From NCBI RefSeq assembly GCF_018476885.1, contig NZ_JAHCVJ010000001.1, forward strand, positions 930,001 through 994,000: 64,000 bases of DNA, in the 5' to 3' direction. The notes beneath the pieces were generated by a model. That model saw nothing but the letters and a program-made list of their open reading frames with translations, was not told the origin of the DNA and did no database searches. A program made the translations under genes and the position numbers. Positions 27,254-34,986 of the stretch are shown here, piece by piece; within the stretch, counting starts at the first letter, position 1; the number at the start of each line of letters is the position of its first letter. This DNA comes from Geoanaerobacter pelophilus. GTDB taxonomy: Bacteria; Desulfobacterota; Desulfuromonadia; Geobacterales; DSM-12255.

Positions 27254-27651
27254 TTTGTTTCTCTGTCTACCGCTTGCGCTACGCTTTTGTATTTTCGCTG
27301 TGCTTCGTAAAACTCCCCACCTTTTTTAGTTCCCGCTCCATTGACCTTGTAGCCGGGGAATTCCATTTGTAGCTGCTCAATCAGTTGCCGCTTTGCTGCT
27401 GTACGGTTGCCACCACTATCTGCTAGCAGCTGCCTTGCCATGTCCGCATCAGACAATTTCACTGGCGCGGGAACTGGATTCACCGCTGCATCGATCAGCG
27501 TTGCCAGCATCTCCGGCAGAGTTAACCGGTTAACCTTCGCCAGCTCCTTGAACTGCTCTTTGACCGAGACAGGGACGATCAGTTCTAAACGCTGCATATC
27601 TGGATTCTTCGCCCTGCTCTTCATTACTGCCAGAGACTTCTTCGTCGGCAT
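27223..27651 (-). CDS. small DNA-binding regulator of the element, probably ribbon-helix-helix
   Basis: 142 residues. The stretch 18-56 (MQRLELIVPVSVKEQFKELA, then VNRLTLPEML) has the length and alternation of a ribbon-helix-helix domain: a beta strand RLELIVPV, then two helices. The rest (ADSGGNRTAAKRQLIEQLQM) is helical. GGGGGAAGT precedes the ATG. Two copies of TTAACCGGTTAA stand upstream of its start and another in the coding region, so it probably represses itself. Such regulators often control element copy number or excision. Confidence 0.6.
   Translation of the reverse strand: MPTKKSLAVMKSRAKNPDMQRLELIVPVSVKEQFKELAKVNRLTLPEMLATLIDAAVNPVPAPVKLSDADMARQLLADSGGNRTAAKRQLIEQLQMEFPGYKVNGAGTKKGGEFYEAQRKYKSVAQAVDRETKPAPEVLQAR
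27521..27534. promoter_or_regulatory. palindrome GTTAACCGGTTAAC inside the regulator gene
   Basis: A third perfect copy of the element palindrome, placed in codons for VNRLT. The DNA sequence thus serves both the protein and, probably, binding. Confidence 0.5.
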
Positions 27652-27669
27652 ACTTCCCCCTATAAAACA

Positions 27670-27681
27670 TTAACCGGTTAA
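27670..27681. promoter_or_regulatory. operator-like palindrome TTAACCGGTTAA, copy 1
   Basis: Perfect 12-bp palindrome 18 bp before the regulator's start, on the downstream side of a TATGCT -10-like hexamer (27689-27694, minus strand). Confidence 0.6.
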
Positions 27682-27704
27682 CCATCTGCCAGCATAGCAG
27701 AAGA

Positions 27705-27716
27705 TTAACCGGTTAA
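27705..27716. promoter_or_regulatory. operator-like palindrome TTAACCGGTTAA, copy 2
   Basis: Perfect 12-bp palindrome whose centre is 35 bp from copy 1, over the -35 side of the same promoter. Two sites around one promoter suggest repression, perhaps cooperative. Confidence 0.6.
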
Positions 27717-27773
27717 CAATCCTAAAATGAAAAAGCCGGCTTGCCCCGGCCTTGATCTTTTAGTCTGCTACCT

Positions 27774-28508
27774 CTATGCAGATTTTTTCTGTTTCTTGAA
27801 ATATGAAAAAACTTGAAAGATTACCGATACAATAGCTGCTATTGCAGCAGCAACCGCTAAGTACCACGCCATTTCTTCATTTCTCTGCAATATATTTCGC
27901 ACAGTGAATGTTAGCTGCTGTGTGTCTCCTTTCCACTCAACGCCATTAAAATAAGTCATGTACAAATTGCAGCTGTAAGTTCCAGGAGGTATCTTTTCTT
28001 TTGTTTTTAAATCAAATTGCAGCGGTGCTCTTATAGATTTGTTTTCAGTGACGATCATAGAAGGATTTAATAAAGCAGTACCGCAATCTGAAAAAAACGG
28101 GTGTAAGTGTTTTTTGTGACGTACTAATTCTGGAAATGATATTGCGAAATAGCCGGACGGGTTCATGCTAATGCTCGATGTTCCAAATTGATAACTATCA
28201 TCATATATATCTACACCATAATTCACCGATGATTGCTTATCATCAAAGCTATTGGTCGTTGAATACATCATAATTTTACAGCTTCTTATAATCCCATATC
28301 CGGTTATATACACTTCAAACCTGACAACGCCTCCGGAGTCAATTACAGGGGTAAAAGACCGCAATGCTAAATAATAATTACCAGGGCTTTGCGCATGCTT
28401 TGATTGCTGAGCCACTACATGAACGTCTGTTTCAGCTGCTTCCGTAATCAATGCAGCAGCCAACAAGATTGCAGAGATAATAGTGCAAATAAGTAACCGC
28501 AGTTTCAT
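27774..28508 (-). CDS. secreted, C-terminally membrane-anchored protein of unknown function
   Basis: 244 residues: signal peptide (LLICTIISAILLAAALITEA), a beta-rich outer domain, and one C-terminal transmembrane helix (WYLAVAAAIAAIVSVIFQVF) ending in a basic KKQKKSA. So it faces the periplasm and stays in the membrane. No family recognised. It lies between the self-regulated gene and the resolvase and may be cargo. Confidence 0.6.
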   Translation of the reverse strand: MKLRLLICTIISAILLAAALITEAAETDVHVVAQQSKHAQSPGNYYLALRSFTPVIDSGGVVRFEVYITGYGIIRSCKIMMYSTTNSFDDKQSSVNYGVDIYDDSYQFGTSSISMNPSGYFAISFPELVRHKKHLHPFFSDCGTALLNPSMIVTENKSIRAPLQFDLKTKEKIPPGTYSCNLYMTYFNGVEWKGDTQQLTFTVRNILQRNEEMAWYLAVAAAIAAIVSVIFQVFSYFKKQKKSA

Positions 28509-28670
28509 TATTGAGTGCCTATAGCTTCAGAGGGTCAGTTAATTGTTCCCGATACTACAGCATCCCCTAAACGAATTCAAATAAACCTCTCTGCCTGATT
28601 AAGGTATACCCAAACCGTACAGACGCATCTGACACTTTTCATGTCAGATATACATGTACGAAAATAATTC

Positions 28671-28698
28671 TTGACATTCTGAACTATACATCTAAAAT
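28671..28698 (+). promoter_or_regulatory. promoter and possible res site of the small resolvase
   Basis: TTGACA 28671-28676, 16-bp spacer and TAAAAT 28693-28698. Inverted 7-mers TGTACGA (28655-28661) and TCGTACA (28704-28710) flank it, the sort of arrangement seen in resolvase binding sites overlapping their own promoter. Confidence 0.5.
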
Positions 28699-28735
28699 GT
28701 AAATCGTACAGTCAATCAGATTCAGGGGGTGTCGC

Positions 28736-29278
28736 ATGGCAACGGTCGGATACATCAGAGTAAGCAGCTTAACCCAGAACATCGAGCGCCAGCTTGAAGG
28801 AATAGAGCTTGATGAGATATTCACCGATAAGCTGTCTGGCAAGGATACCGAAAGACCAGCTCTGCAGGAGATGATAAAGTTTGTCCGCAAGGGTGATACT
28901 GTTATGGTGCATAGCATGGACAGACTTGCCCGTAACTTGGCAGACCTTCAGAATCTTGTAGAACAACTAACAAACAAGGGTGTCTCTGTTACGTTCGTCA
29001 AGAACAGCCTGACATTCACCGGAGAAGATGACCCCATGAAAAAGCTTATGCTTCAGATTATGGGCGCGGTTGCAGAATTTGAACGCTCCATTATTAAAGA
29101 GCGGCAGAAAGAAGGTGTCCAGATTGCCAAGGCTAAGGGACTTTACAAAGGCCGCAAGCAGGAGATGACACCGGAGCGCATTGCCGAGATCAAGAACAGG
29201 ATTGAAGCCGGGGAACCTAAAGCACAGATTGCCAAGGACTTGAAGATCAGCCGGGATACCCTGTATCGATATAAGTAA
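28736..29278 (+). CDS. small serine recombinase (resolvase/invertase family)
   Basis: 180 residues, usual for Hin/Tn3-resolvase types. Catalytic serine in GYIRVSS (S10), the VHSMDRLARN segment, and the helix FERSIIKERQKEGVQIAKA that leads to the DNA minor groove arm. The C-terminal helix-turn-helix is TPERIAEIKNRIEAGE then QIAKDLKISRDTLYRY. It may resolve dimers of the element or invert a segment; no second pair of inverted sites was found. A terminator follows directly. Confidence 0.93.
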   Translation: MATVGYIRVSSLTQNIERQLEGIELDEIFTDKLSGKDTERPALQEMIKFVRKGDTVMVHSMDRLARNLADLQNLVEQLTNKGVSVTFVKNSLTFTGEDDPMKKLMLQIMGAVAEFERSIIKERQKEGVQIAKAKGLYKGRKQEMTPERIAEIKNRIEAGEPKAQIAKDLKISRDTLYRYK

Positions 29279-29287
29279 CACAATGAC

Positions 29288-29315
29288 AAAAAAGGCGTCG
29301 ATTGACGCCTTTTTT
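29288..29315 (+). terminator. Rho-independent terminator after the resolvase
   Basis: GGCGTC/GACGCC with a GATT loop, flanked by A6 and T6, a textbook terminator that can work on both strands. Confidence 0.9.
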
Positions 29316-29541
29316 GCTTTCACCTACCCAATATAGTGGGGGTGGCCTTTTTATGGCGCGAATCTCGCCCAGGCCTTAGCCCCTCCGGTCACCCGCGAAA
29401 GAAGAAATCCACCTTATATAATTTTACCCAAAAACACATAGAATGAGCTTGTATTAATGCCGCCATGGAGTTAGATTCTGCTACAATGCCTAACAACAGC
29501 GACCAAACCGCTGCGTTTAAAAACCTTCAGAGGAGAATCAG

Positions 29542-30564
29542 ATGAAGTGGGTAACATGTACTTATTCAAAAAAAGATGTGATGCGAGCTGGAGAGCAATT
29601 AATAGCTGAAAATATCACAGATGAAGAACAAACAGCATCTATGGATATACTTTCCAACTGGAGGGCCGCACATGCTTATCCTATGCACGCGTTGCTGATT
29701 TTCCTAAGAACTCAATCAAGTAAAATAGATGCTAGGGCTGTTGTTGTACAACGCCTTAAAAGAACACCATCAATTCTTGATAAGCTGTCTAGATATCCTC
29801 AGATGAAACTTCATCGTATGCAAGATATTAGCGGTTGTCGCTCTGTTGTTAATACTGTTAATTCCGTTGAAAAATTATCTACGGTTTTAACCAATAGCAG
29901 AACAAGGCACAAACTACATAAGAAGGATGATTATATACAATGTCCAAAGGACTCCGGTTATAGAGGGATACATCTTGTTTACAAATACAACGGTGGCAAA
30001 AAACCTTATGCTGACTATTTTGTGGAGCTTCAACTGCGATCAAAAATACAGCATGCGTGGGCGACTTCAGTTGAGATAGTTGACATTTTTACGCGACAAG
30101 CTTTAAAGGCTAGTCAAGGAAGTAAAGACTGGCTCGACTTTTTCAAGTACGCGAGTGCTGAGTTTGCGAAGCTTGAGAAAAGACCCACAGGTGAACATCT
30201 AAACGGGATTGAAACCAAAACTGAATTAAGGAACCTTGCAAATAGTTTGAACGTGGTGAACCGCCTAAATGCCTTTGCCGTTTCTACACAATATGTCGCG
30301 ACAAAACATGACAATAAAACAGACTACTTTCTACTAGAACTTACAAACCAAGCGCAAGCAATCATGGTAACTCAATTCGCATCATCAGACTTAGATAAAG
30401 CGACAAGAACTTATCTTGAGAAAGAAAGAACCGCCAAAGATGATCCGACTTATGATGTTGTTTTGGTGGCGGCAGGATCAATGCATGCACTGCAAGCTGC
30501 TTATCCAAACTATTTTGCAGATTCTAAGTCCTTTTTAAATTACCTCGCAAAAGTAATGAGTTAG
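29542..30564 (+). CDS. RelA/SpoT-domain nucleotide pyrophosphokinase, possible toxSAS-type
   Basis: 340 residues with an alarmone synthetase domain at about 60-180 and no HD hydrolase domain. Motifs match the catalytic set: RLKRTPSI (71-78), MQDISGCR (93-100), PKDSGYRGIH (135-144), VELQLRS (161-167) and QHAWA (170-174). The ~160-residue C-terminal extension has no recognised domain. Proteins of this type either make (p)ppGpp/ppApp or, as toxSAS, modify tRNA or nucleotides in toxin-antitoxin and phage defence units; carrying one on a mobile element fits the latter. No obvious separate antitoxin gene is next to it, so the extension could be the restraining part. This is inference. Confidence 0.78.
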   Translation: MKWVTCTYSKKDVMRAGEQLIAENITDEEQTASMDILSNWRAAHAYPMHALLIFLRTQSSKIDARAVVVQRLKRTPSILDKLSRYPQMKLHRMQDISGCRSVVNTVNSVEKLSTVLTNSRTRHKLHKKDDYIQCPKDSGYRGIHLVYKYNGGKKPYADYFVELQLRSKIQHAWATSVEIVDIFTRQALKASQGSKDWLDFFKYASAEFAKLEKRPTGEHLNGIETKTELRNLANSLNVVNRLNAFAVSTQYVATKHDNKTDYFLLELTNQAQAIMVTQFASSDLDKATRTYLEKERTAKDDPTYDVVLVAAGSMHALQAAYPNYFADSKSFLNYLAKVMS

Positions 30565-30664
30565 CCATTGCAACAGGCAGGGATATGATAAGATCGCCAT
30601 TCAGTGCTAACACCTTTAAACTAATGAAGAAAAAAAGCAATTCACCCTCTAGAGGAGGTCGGCA

Positions 30665-31003
30665 ATGAAAGCAAGTAAACGATTGGCTTTATGGGTAATA
30701 CTGGCTCTCTTGCTGCCATCACTGGGACTAGCTCACTCAGGTCGAACAGATTCAAACGGAGGCCATTACAACCGAAGAACTGGAGAGTATCACTTCCACA
30801 ATGGGGGATCAGCCGCTAGAAGTCCTAGAGTTGGGCATACGGTGGATAGCAGAGAAACAAAATCTCAGGCTGTTTATGTCACAAGAACCGGTCATAAATA
30901 CCATAGAGACGGGTGCAGGCACTTGAAGAGTAAAATCCCTATATCACTTGCGGATGCTAGAGTGTCGTATTCTCCATGCAAGGTATGTACGCCGCCGCTA
31001 TAA
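30665..31003 (+). CDS. secreted YHYH-domain protein with C-terminal cysteine/histidine motif
   Basis: 112 residues. A signal peptide (ALWVILALLLPSLGLAHS) leads to HSGRTDSNGGHYNRRTGEYHFHNG, the YHYH signature. The C-terminus (THKYHRDGCRHLK-like, then YSPCKVCTPP) matches a small metal-binding segment often found after secreted nuclease domains. Exported to the periplasm, probably metal-binding. AGAGGAGG precedes the ATG. Confidence 0.75.
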   Translation: MKASKRLALWVILALLLPSLGLAHSGRTDSNGGHYNRRTGEYHFHNGGSAARSPRVGHTVDSRETKSQAVYVTRTGHKYHRDGCRHLKSKIPISLADARVSYSPCKVCTPPL

Positions 31004-31039
31004 TATAAAAGACTGAATCCGTTAAGGAGAGGCAACCCA

Positions 31040-31642
31040 ATGCCAGATACGACCGAAGATTTATTCAAGAAAGCGTATGATATTCATTATAAGGAAAGTG
31101 ATGCAGACAAAGCATTTTCACTGTACAGCTCAATTATAGAGCAACACCCTACCAGTAAAGAAGCTGACTACGCAAAAACTCAAATTAAAATACTTGAAGC
31201 AACAAGAGTCGAATTAGCAGAGAAAATGTCTAAACGAGTTATCGCGCAACAACAAACCCCAAAAAAAGAAAAGATAACTCTCACTACAGCTCCGTGGTTA
31301 GCTGGTTATAAAATTACAGAAACAATAGATGTAATTACATCTGAATGCGCATTTGGTATGAATATATTTGTTGATATGCTTAATAAAGTTACTGATGTTA
31401 TCGGAGGGCGTAGCAACTCTATACAAACAGCTCTAAGAGATGCTCGTTTGATATGCTTAGAAGAATTGAAACACGAAGCAGCCTGCGTCGGTGCAAATGC
31501 TGTTATTGCTGTGAATGTGAATTACAGCGAATTCAGCGGGCAAGGAAAATCTATGCTTTTCCTCGTAGCTTCGGGCACAGCAGTTAAAGTTGAAAAGGTA
31601 ACATCCACACTTCCTAACGCTTCAAGTCACCCGGTCGCATAG
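31040..31642 (+). CDS. YbjQ-type (heavy-metal-binding domain) protein with N-terminal TPR-like segment
   Basis: 200 residues. The first ~60 form a helical, TPR-like part (DADKAFSLYSSIIEQHPTSK); residues ~85-190 match the YbjQ/DUF74 domain: ITETIDVITSECAFGMNIF, ARLICLEELKHEAACVGANA, VNYSEFSG. YbjQ forms beta-barrel pentamers of unknown function. No signal peptide. GGAGAGG precedes the ATG. It converges on the following gene and its last bases overlap it (31614-31642). Confidence 0.82.
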   Translation: MPDTTEDLFKKAYDIHYKESDADKAFSLYSSIIEQHPTSKEADYAKTQIKILEATRVELAEKMSKRVIAQQQTPKKEKITLTTAPWLAGYKITETIDVITSECAFGMNIFVDMLNKVTDVIGGRSNSIQTALRDARLICLEELKHEAACVGANAVIAVNVNYSEFSGQGKSMLFLVASGTAVKVEKVTSTLPNASSHPVA

Positions 31643-31988
31643 TCCATACAGCAATGCCGTAACCGTCTGCCACTGCCTGTAGTCTCTCCAGGAACTTCCG
31701 ATCTTTGCTGCTTTCCAAGATCAGCACAACCCCAGGCTGCTTTCCGGTCTTTAAAGCATAGTACAGTGATTGACCTACCGACTCAGCCCACTTAGGAGCA
31801 AACTCTACTTCAACAGCGTGAGTCTCGGTCAAGCAATCTATATGACTGCCATCCTCAAGCGGATATTCCATTTTATAGAAGTGGTCGTCGCACCATTCCT
31901 TTTGATATTCCTTCTCCAGGTGCTTGTGGGCTGCGATAGCTGGTTCTGCTGCCAGCAAAAAGAGTAAGCAGTAATGTAATATTCTCAT
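31614..31988 (-). CDS. signal-peptide-bearing PD-(D/E)XK-nuclease-like protein
   Basis: 124 residues. Signal peptide HYCLLFLLAAEPAIAAH, then SHIDCLTETHAVEVEFAPKW: D51, E60/E62 and K66 form a D-x8-ExE-x3-K arrangement of a PD-(D/E)XK nuclease fold. GQSLYYALKTGKQPGVVLIL continues the fold. An exported nuclease on an element next to an integrase is unusual, since most of these act in the cytoplasm. The recombinase gene is 4 bp upstream (its stop overlaps the start), so both may share one transcript. Confidence 0.65.
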   Translation of the reverse strand: MRILHYCLLFLLAAEPAIAAHKHLEKEYQKEWCDDHFYKMEYPLEDGSHIDCLTETHAVEVEFAPKWAESVGQSLYYALKTGKQPGVVLILESSKDRKFLERLQAVADGYGIAVWTMRPGDLKR

Positions 31989-33583
31989 TTAGTCCACCCC
32001 AACACCACAGGATTTACAGAGTGTGTCAGCTGAAACACAATCTCTTTCCTTTTTGTATCCATAGTTGCACTTTTACAAATCGCTCTCAGGATCACATTCA
32101 CGCGTGCTCTGTCGATACTTTCATTTTCTACAGCTCGTTTAAGTTCACCTAGCTTTAAAACTACTGATTGAGGTTTCAATGCTTCTCGTTGAATTGATAA
32201 CTGTTCTAGCCGCAGATCAGCACTTCTCAAAATAAGTTCTAGGAACTCTCGCTCTTCTCGTACTGTCCAATTTGAGATTGTACCGTCTGCTCTCGGCACA
32301 TCATAATGGAGCGGTGTATCACCTGTAAGCGTACCGTCTATTATACTCGCGGCAATATTTGACAGTTTAAGTGAGGTTGCTTCTTTTTGCTGCAAGGTCG
32401 TTTTAATATCTGCATCCAACATCGCTAGAGCTTCGCCGCCATCGGTATCGAATTTACCAGCTATTACAGCGCTAACAAACGCTTTCTCTATCAGATCATA
32501 CCGGGTTGAGACATACCCCCCAGCACATACCTTATGTTGTGATTCACTGTTTTGTAGCCCTGACTTTGCCGCAGAACAAACAAGATAAACACTTCCTCCG
32601 CTTTTATTTACGCGCAGCATATAAGAATCACATTTGTTACACCGCAAAACCATTGAAAAGATATTATTAATAGTGTTGTCTATCTTTCTGCCTTTAGTTT
32701 TATTGTTATTTCTAATCTCCCTAACTCTATTATATAAATCTGTTGGAACAACTTGTGGATAGTAGTCTTTTATTGTATTTAGCGGTACTCTCTTGCGCTT
32801 TCCACTGTCATGCTCATACATGTGCAAGGTAAAGTTACCTATTACATAATCAGTATCCAATATTTTTTGGATATATGAAGTATTCCAATTTTTAGCTTTC
32901 CTTTTACCGGTTCCCCAGGTATCAACATTACTAGAATTTAGTTTAGCTGTTATTGTCCGTGGGGATATTCCAGAAACATATTGAGTATAAATATCTTTCA
33001 CTATCTCAGCTCTTTCAGGAATAGGCACAATACACCCAGAAGCATCAACCGCTAACCACGCTGGCATTGCCTTAGTAAGAACTTTATCAGATATATTTTT
33101 CCGTTTATTCGCCCAGGCCTTACCTACCCGGTCAGACTTTGTAAGACTTTCCTCGTGTCCTCTTGCAAAAAATGAAAGTGCAATGATTAATGATGCGAAG
33201 TCATTACTAAGTGTCTCGCGGTCATATCGCTTGCCGTCCTGTAATGTGACTACTATTACCCCTTTATTACAAATTGCTTTAAGAAGGTCGTAGGCGTCAC
33301 CTATTGCTTGTCTCGATAGCCGATCAAGATTCTCTATCAAGAGAACATCTCCTGGCTTCACATAACCATTTTCGATTGCTTCAATAAACTTACTTAAACC
33401 ACCTGTTGCAGCGTGATTACCTCGGAAAGCAGAATTGCCGAGATCATCAATATCAAGAGATTCATCAATTATCAGCCCGTTACTGTCAGCATAGTTTTTC
33501 GCCGCTTCTGTCTGCCGCCTATAGCTATCCCCCTTGCGTTGCTCCAACCGACTAAACCGCGTATAACTGAATGCACGTGCCAT
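31985..33583 (-). CDS. large serine recombinase (integrase) of the comM element
   Basis: 532 residues. N-terminal catalytic domain with SYTRFSRLEQRKGDSYRRQ (catalytic Ser in the YTRFS run) and ENLDRLSRQAIG. The recombinase domain spans roughly 170-290. A zinc-ribbon follows with CNKCDSYM and VCSAAKSG...VCAGGYVS, then a coiled-coil segment (AMLDADIKTTLQQKEATSLK) as in phage integrases like phiC31. GGAGGA precedes the ATG. It reads inward from the right end, 72 bp from attR, and so most likely integrates the element into comM with the TTGATGTTG core. Confidence 0.94.
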   Translation of the reverse strand: MARAFSYTRFSRLEQRKGDSYRRQTEAAKNYADSNGLIIDESLDIDDLGNSAFRGNHAATGGLSKFIEAIENGYVKPGDVLLIENLDRLSRQAIGDAYDLLKAICNKGVIVVTLQDGKRYDRETLSNDFASLIIALSFFARGHEESLTKSDRVGKAWANKRKNISDKVLTKAMPAWLAVDASGCIVPIPERAEIVKDIYTQYVSGISPRTITAKLNSSNVDTWGTGKRKAKNWNTSYIQKILDTDYVIGNFTLHMYEHDSGKRKRVPLNTIKDYYPQVVPTDLYNRVREIRNNNKTKGRKIDNTINNIFSMVLRCNKCDSYMLRVNKSGGSVYLVCSAAKSGLQNSESQHKVCAGGYVSTRYDLIEKAFVSAVIAGKFDTDGGEALAMLDADIKTTLQQKEATSLKLSNIAASIIDGTLTGDTPLHYDVPRADGTISNWTVREEREFLELILRSADLRLEQLSIQREALKPQSVVLKLGELKRAVENESIDRARVNVILRAICKSATMDTKRKEIVFQLTHSVNPVVLGWTK

Positions 33584-33654
33584 GACAAGTCCTCCTATTT
33601 ATGCTATAAGTTTGAACTATGGCATATCTCGATAGGTCTTGTAAACATAACATG

Positions 33655-33663
33655 TTGATGTTG
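33655..33663 (+). other. attR core of the comM element
   Basis: TTGATGTTG followed directly by GGCCCACCGGGA, the continuation of comM (G-P-P-G-S-G-K-T). Left of it is element DNA. Confidence 0.85.
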
Positions 33664-34061
33664 GGCCCACCGGGATCGGGCAAGACCATGCTGGCGCGGC
33701 GCATACCGACCATCCTGCCGCCGATCTCCTTCGGTGAGGCGATTGAGACCACCAAGGTCTACAGCGTCATGGGGCTGTTGGAGCGGGACAAGGCGATCAT
33801 CACCAACAGGCCGTTCCGGTCACCACACCATACTATCTCGGATATCGGCCTGATCGGCGGCGGCAACAATACCCCCAAGCCGGGAGAGGTGAGCTTGTCG
33901 CATAATGGCGTACTTTTCCTGGACGAGTTGCCGGAATTCAAGAAGAACGTTCTGGAGGTGCTGCGCCAGCCGCTGGAAGACGGCCGGGTCACCATCTCCC
34001 GCGCCCTGACCTCGATCACCTACCCGTCCCGGTTCATGCTGGTGACAGCCATGAACCCCTG
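33664..34061 (+). pseudogene. comM: comM (yifB), middle part, bounded by two insertions
   Basis: About 133 codons in frame with the first part: Walker [16 protein letters not shown], then [17 protein letters not shown], Walker B and sensor region [29 protein letters not shown] and the run FMLVTAMNP, where intact relatives continue CPCGYLGD. Here the reading leaves the family at the codon after MNP, at the start of the 70-bp repeat. The last ~150 codons are not found later in the window. An apparent ORF starts at 33619 within element DNA, so the fragment may be translated but is not functional ComM. Confidence 0.92.
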
Positions 34062-34124
34062 GATTTGCAAGGTAACCCTTAAATAACAGGCTGTTACACT
34101 TCGACGGTGTGTTAAGTTTTCCAA
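34055..34124 (+). repeat. 70-bp direct repeat, copy A, at the comM/island junction
   Basis: Aligns without gaps to 52276-52345 with 60 of 70 identical positions and a 24-nt exact core (34077-34100) containing the near-palindrome TAACAGGCTGTTA. Just after it comes a short hairpin, ACACT-TCGAC-GGTGT, which in copy B becomes ACACTC-CGACT-GAGTGT, so the stem is kept while bases change. The first bases (ACCCCTG) coincide with comM sequence. Confidence 0.75.
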
Positions 34125-34277
34125 TATCGGACGCACCTCTCCGGTTCTCTCACGGACCATATCTATATTTATATCGAAGTTCCGATCTCCTAGTACCTTA
34201 ATCTGGCCTATGTCAATCCGCGTTGATTAGTTGCACGTTCATTTGGGCAAGGCATTTCTGCATCCGCTAGAATTAAC
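34125..34277. other. gene-free left end of the second island
   Basis: About 150 bp after repeat A without an ORF, promoter or hairpin I can support. The ABC ATPase gene converges towards it. Confidence 0.4.
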
Positions 34278-34982
34278 TCATCCCACATCAATGTAATTCT
34301 TCTCATCAATGATACGACCATCACTGACCTGGAATATCCGGTCGAAACCTTCCACCATTCGATGATCGTGGGTGACAACCAGGATAGCGGAATGGTTTTC
34401 CACCGCCAGTTTCTTCAGGAGCCCCATGACATTCTTGCCATTCTCGGTATCAAGCGCAGCGGTCGGCTCATCGGCCAGGATCACTCTGGGTTTGTTAGCC
34501 AAGGCACGTGCAATAGCCACCCGCTGGGCTTCGCCACCGGAAAGCGCTGAAGGGTAATTGCCCAGTCGGTGGCCGAGATTGAGGGAAGTCAGCAACTCTG
34601 TTGCACGGCTTTTGGCTTCATTTTTTGTCACGTTGTTGATCTCCAACGCAATCATGACATTTTCCTGAGCGGTCAGAAATGGTATCAGGTTGTGGGCCTG
34701 AAAGATGAATCCGAGCTTTTCCCGGCGCATCCGCTTCAGATCAATACCGCTTTTCCAGCCTTCATCAGCGACAGTAGTGCCGTCGATAACGACCGTGCCG
34801 TGGGTCGGCTCATTGATCAGTCCGATGCAAGTCAGCAGGGTCGTTTTACCGGAACCCGATGGGCCGAGAATGGCGACCAGTTCCCCTGGTTTAACCTGCA
34901 GAGTCGCATCCGCAATGGCGGTCACCGACGTCTCACCTTTACCGTAGATCTTCGTCAGCCTTTCCACTTCGATTGCATACAT
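34278..34982 (-). CDS. ABC transporter ATPase (LolD/MacB-like)
   Basis: 234 residues from ATG 34982 (MYAIEVERLTKIYGKGE); the longer frame upstream lies in another gene. Walker A GPSGSGKTTLLTCIG, Q-loop FIFQAHNLIPFLTA, signature ALSGGEAQRVAIA, Walker B VILADEPTAALD and H-loop VVTHDHRM. The VERLTKIYG start and LDTENGKNVMGLLKKL match LolD/MacB-type ATPases. Energises the FtsX-like permease encoded 4 bp upstream. Member of a four-gene efflux operon. Confidence 0.9.
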   Translation of the reverse strand: MYAIEVERLTKIYGKGETSVTAIADATLQVKPGELVAILGPSGSGKTTLLTCIGLINEPTHGTVVIDGTTVADEGWKSGIDLKRMRREKLGFIFQAHNLIPFLTAQENVMIALEINNVTKNEAKSRATELLTSLNLGHRLGNYPSALSGGEAQRVAIARALANKPRVILADEPTAALDTENGKNVMGLLKKLAVENHSAILVVTHDHRMVEGFDRIFQVSDGRIIDEKNYIDVG

Positions 34983-34986
34983 GTTC

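Larger units (their letters stand above)
22420..33663. mobile_element. 11.2 kb integrated element with a large serine recombinase, inserted in comM
   Basis: Bounded by two copies of TTGATGTTG (22420-22428 and 33655-33663) that fit a 9-bp att core; the host comM reading frame runs into the left copy and out of the right one at the same codon. The integrase gene (31985-33583) sits at the right end and reads inward, with its start 72 bp from the right core. Content: Rep-like initiator and a run of small unknown genes on plus, a regulator, a small resolvase, and cargo including a RelA/SpoT-domain enzyme. No conjugation, capsid or filamentous-phage packaging gene was recognised, so it may be a plasmid-like or satellite-type element. 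Boundaries are firm; type is not. Confidence 0.92.

Noticed and set aside
22420-33663. Element as a filamentous (inovirus) prophage
   Set aside because: A Rep-like gene is present, but no Zot-type ATPase or coat-protein-like hydrophobic ORFs were found.
34055-34124. Repeat copy A as an integron attC site
   Set aside because: It lacks the paired R/L core boxes (RYYYAAC and GTTRRRY) in the right order, and no integron integrase is present.
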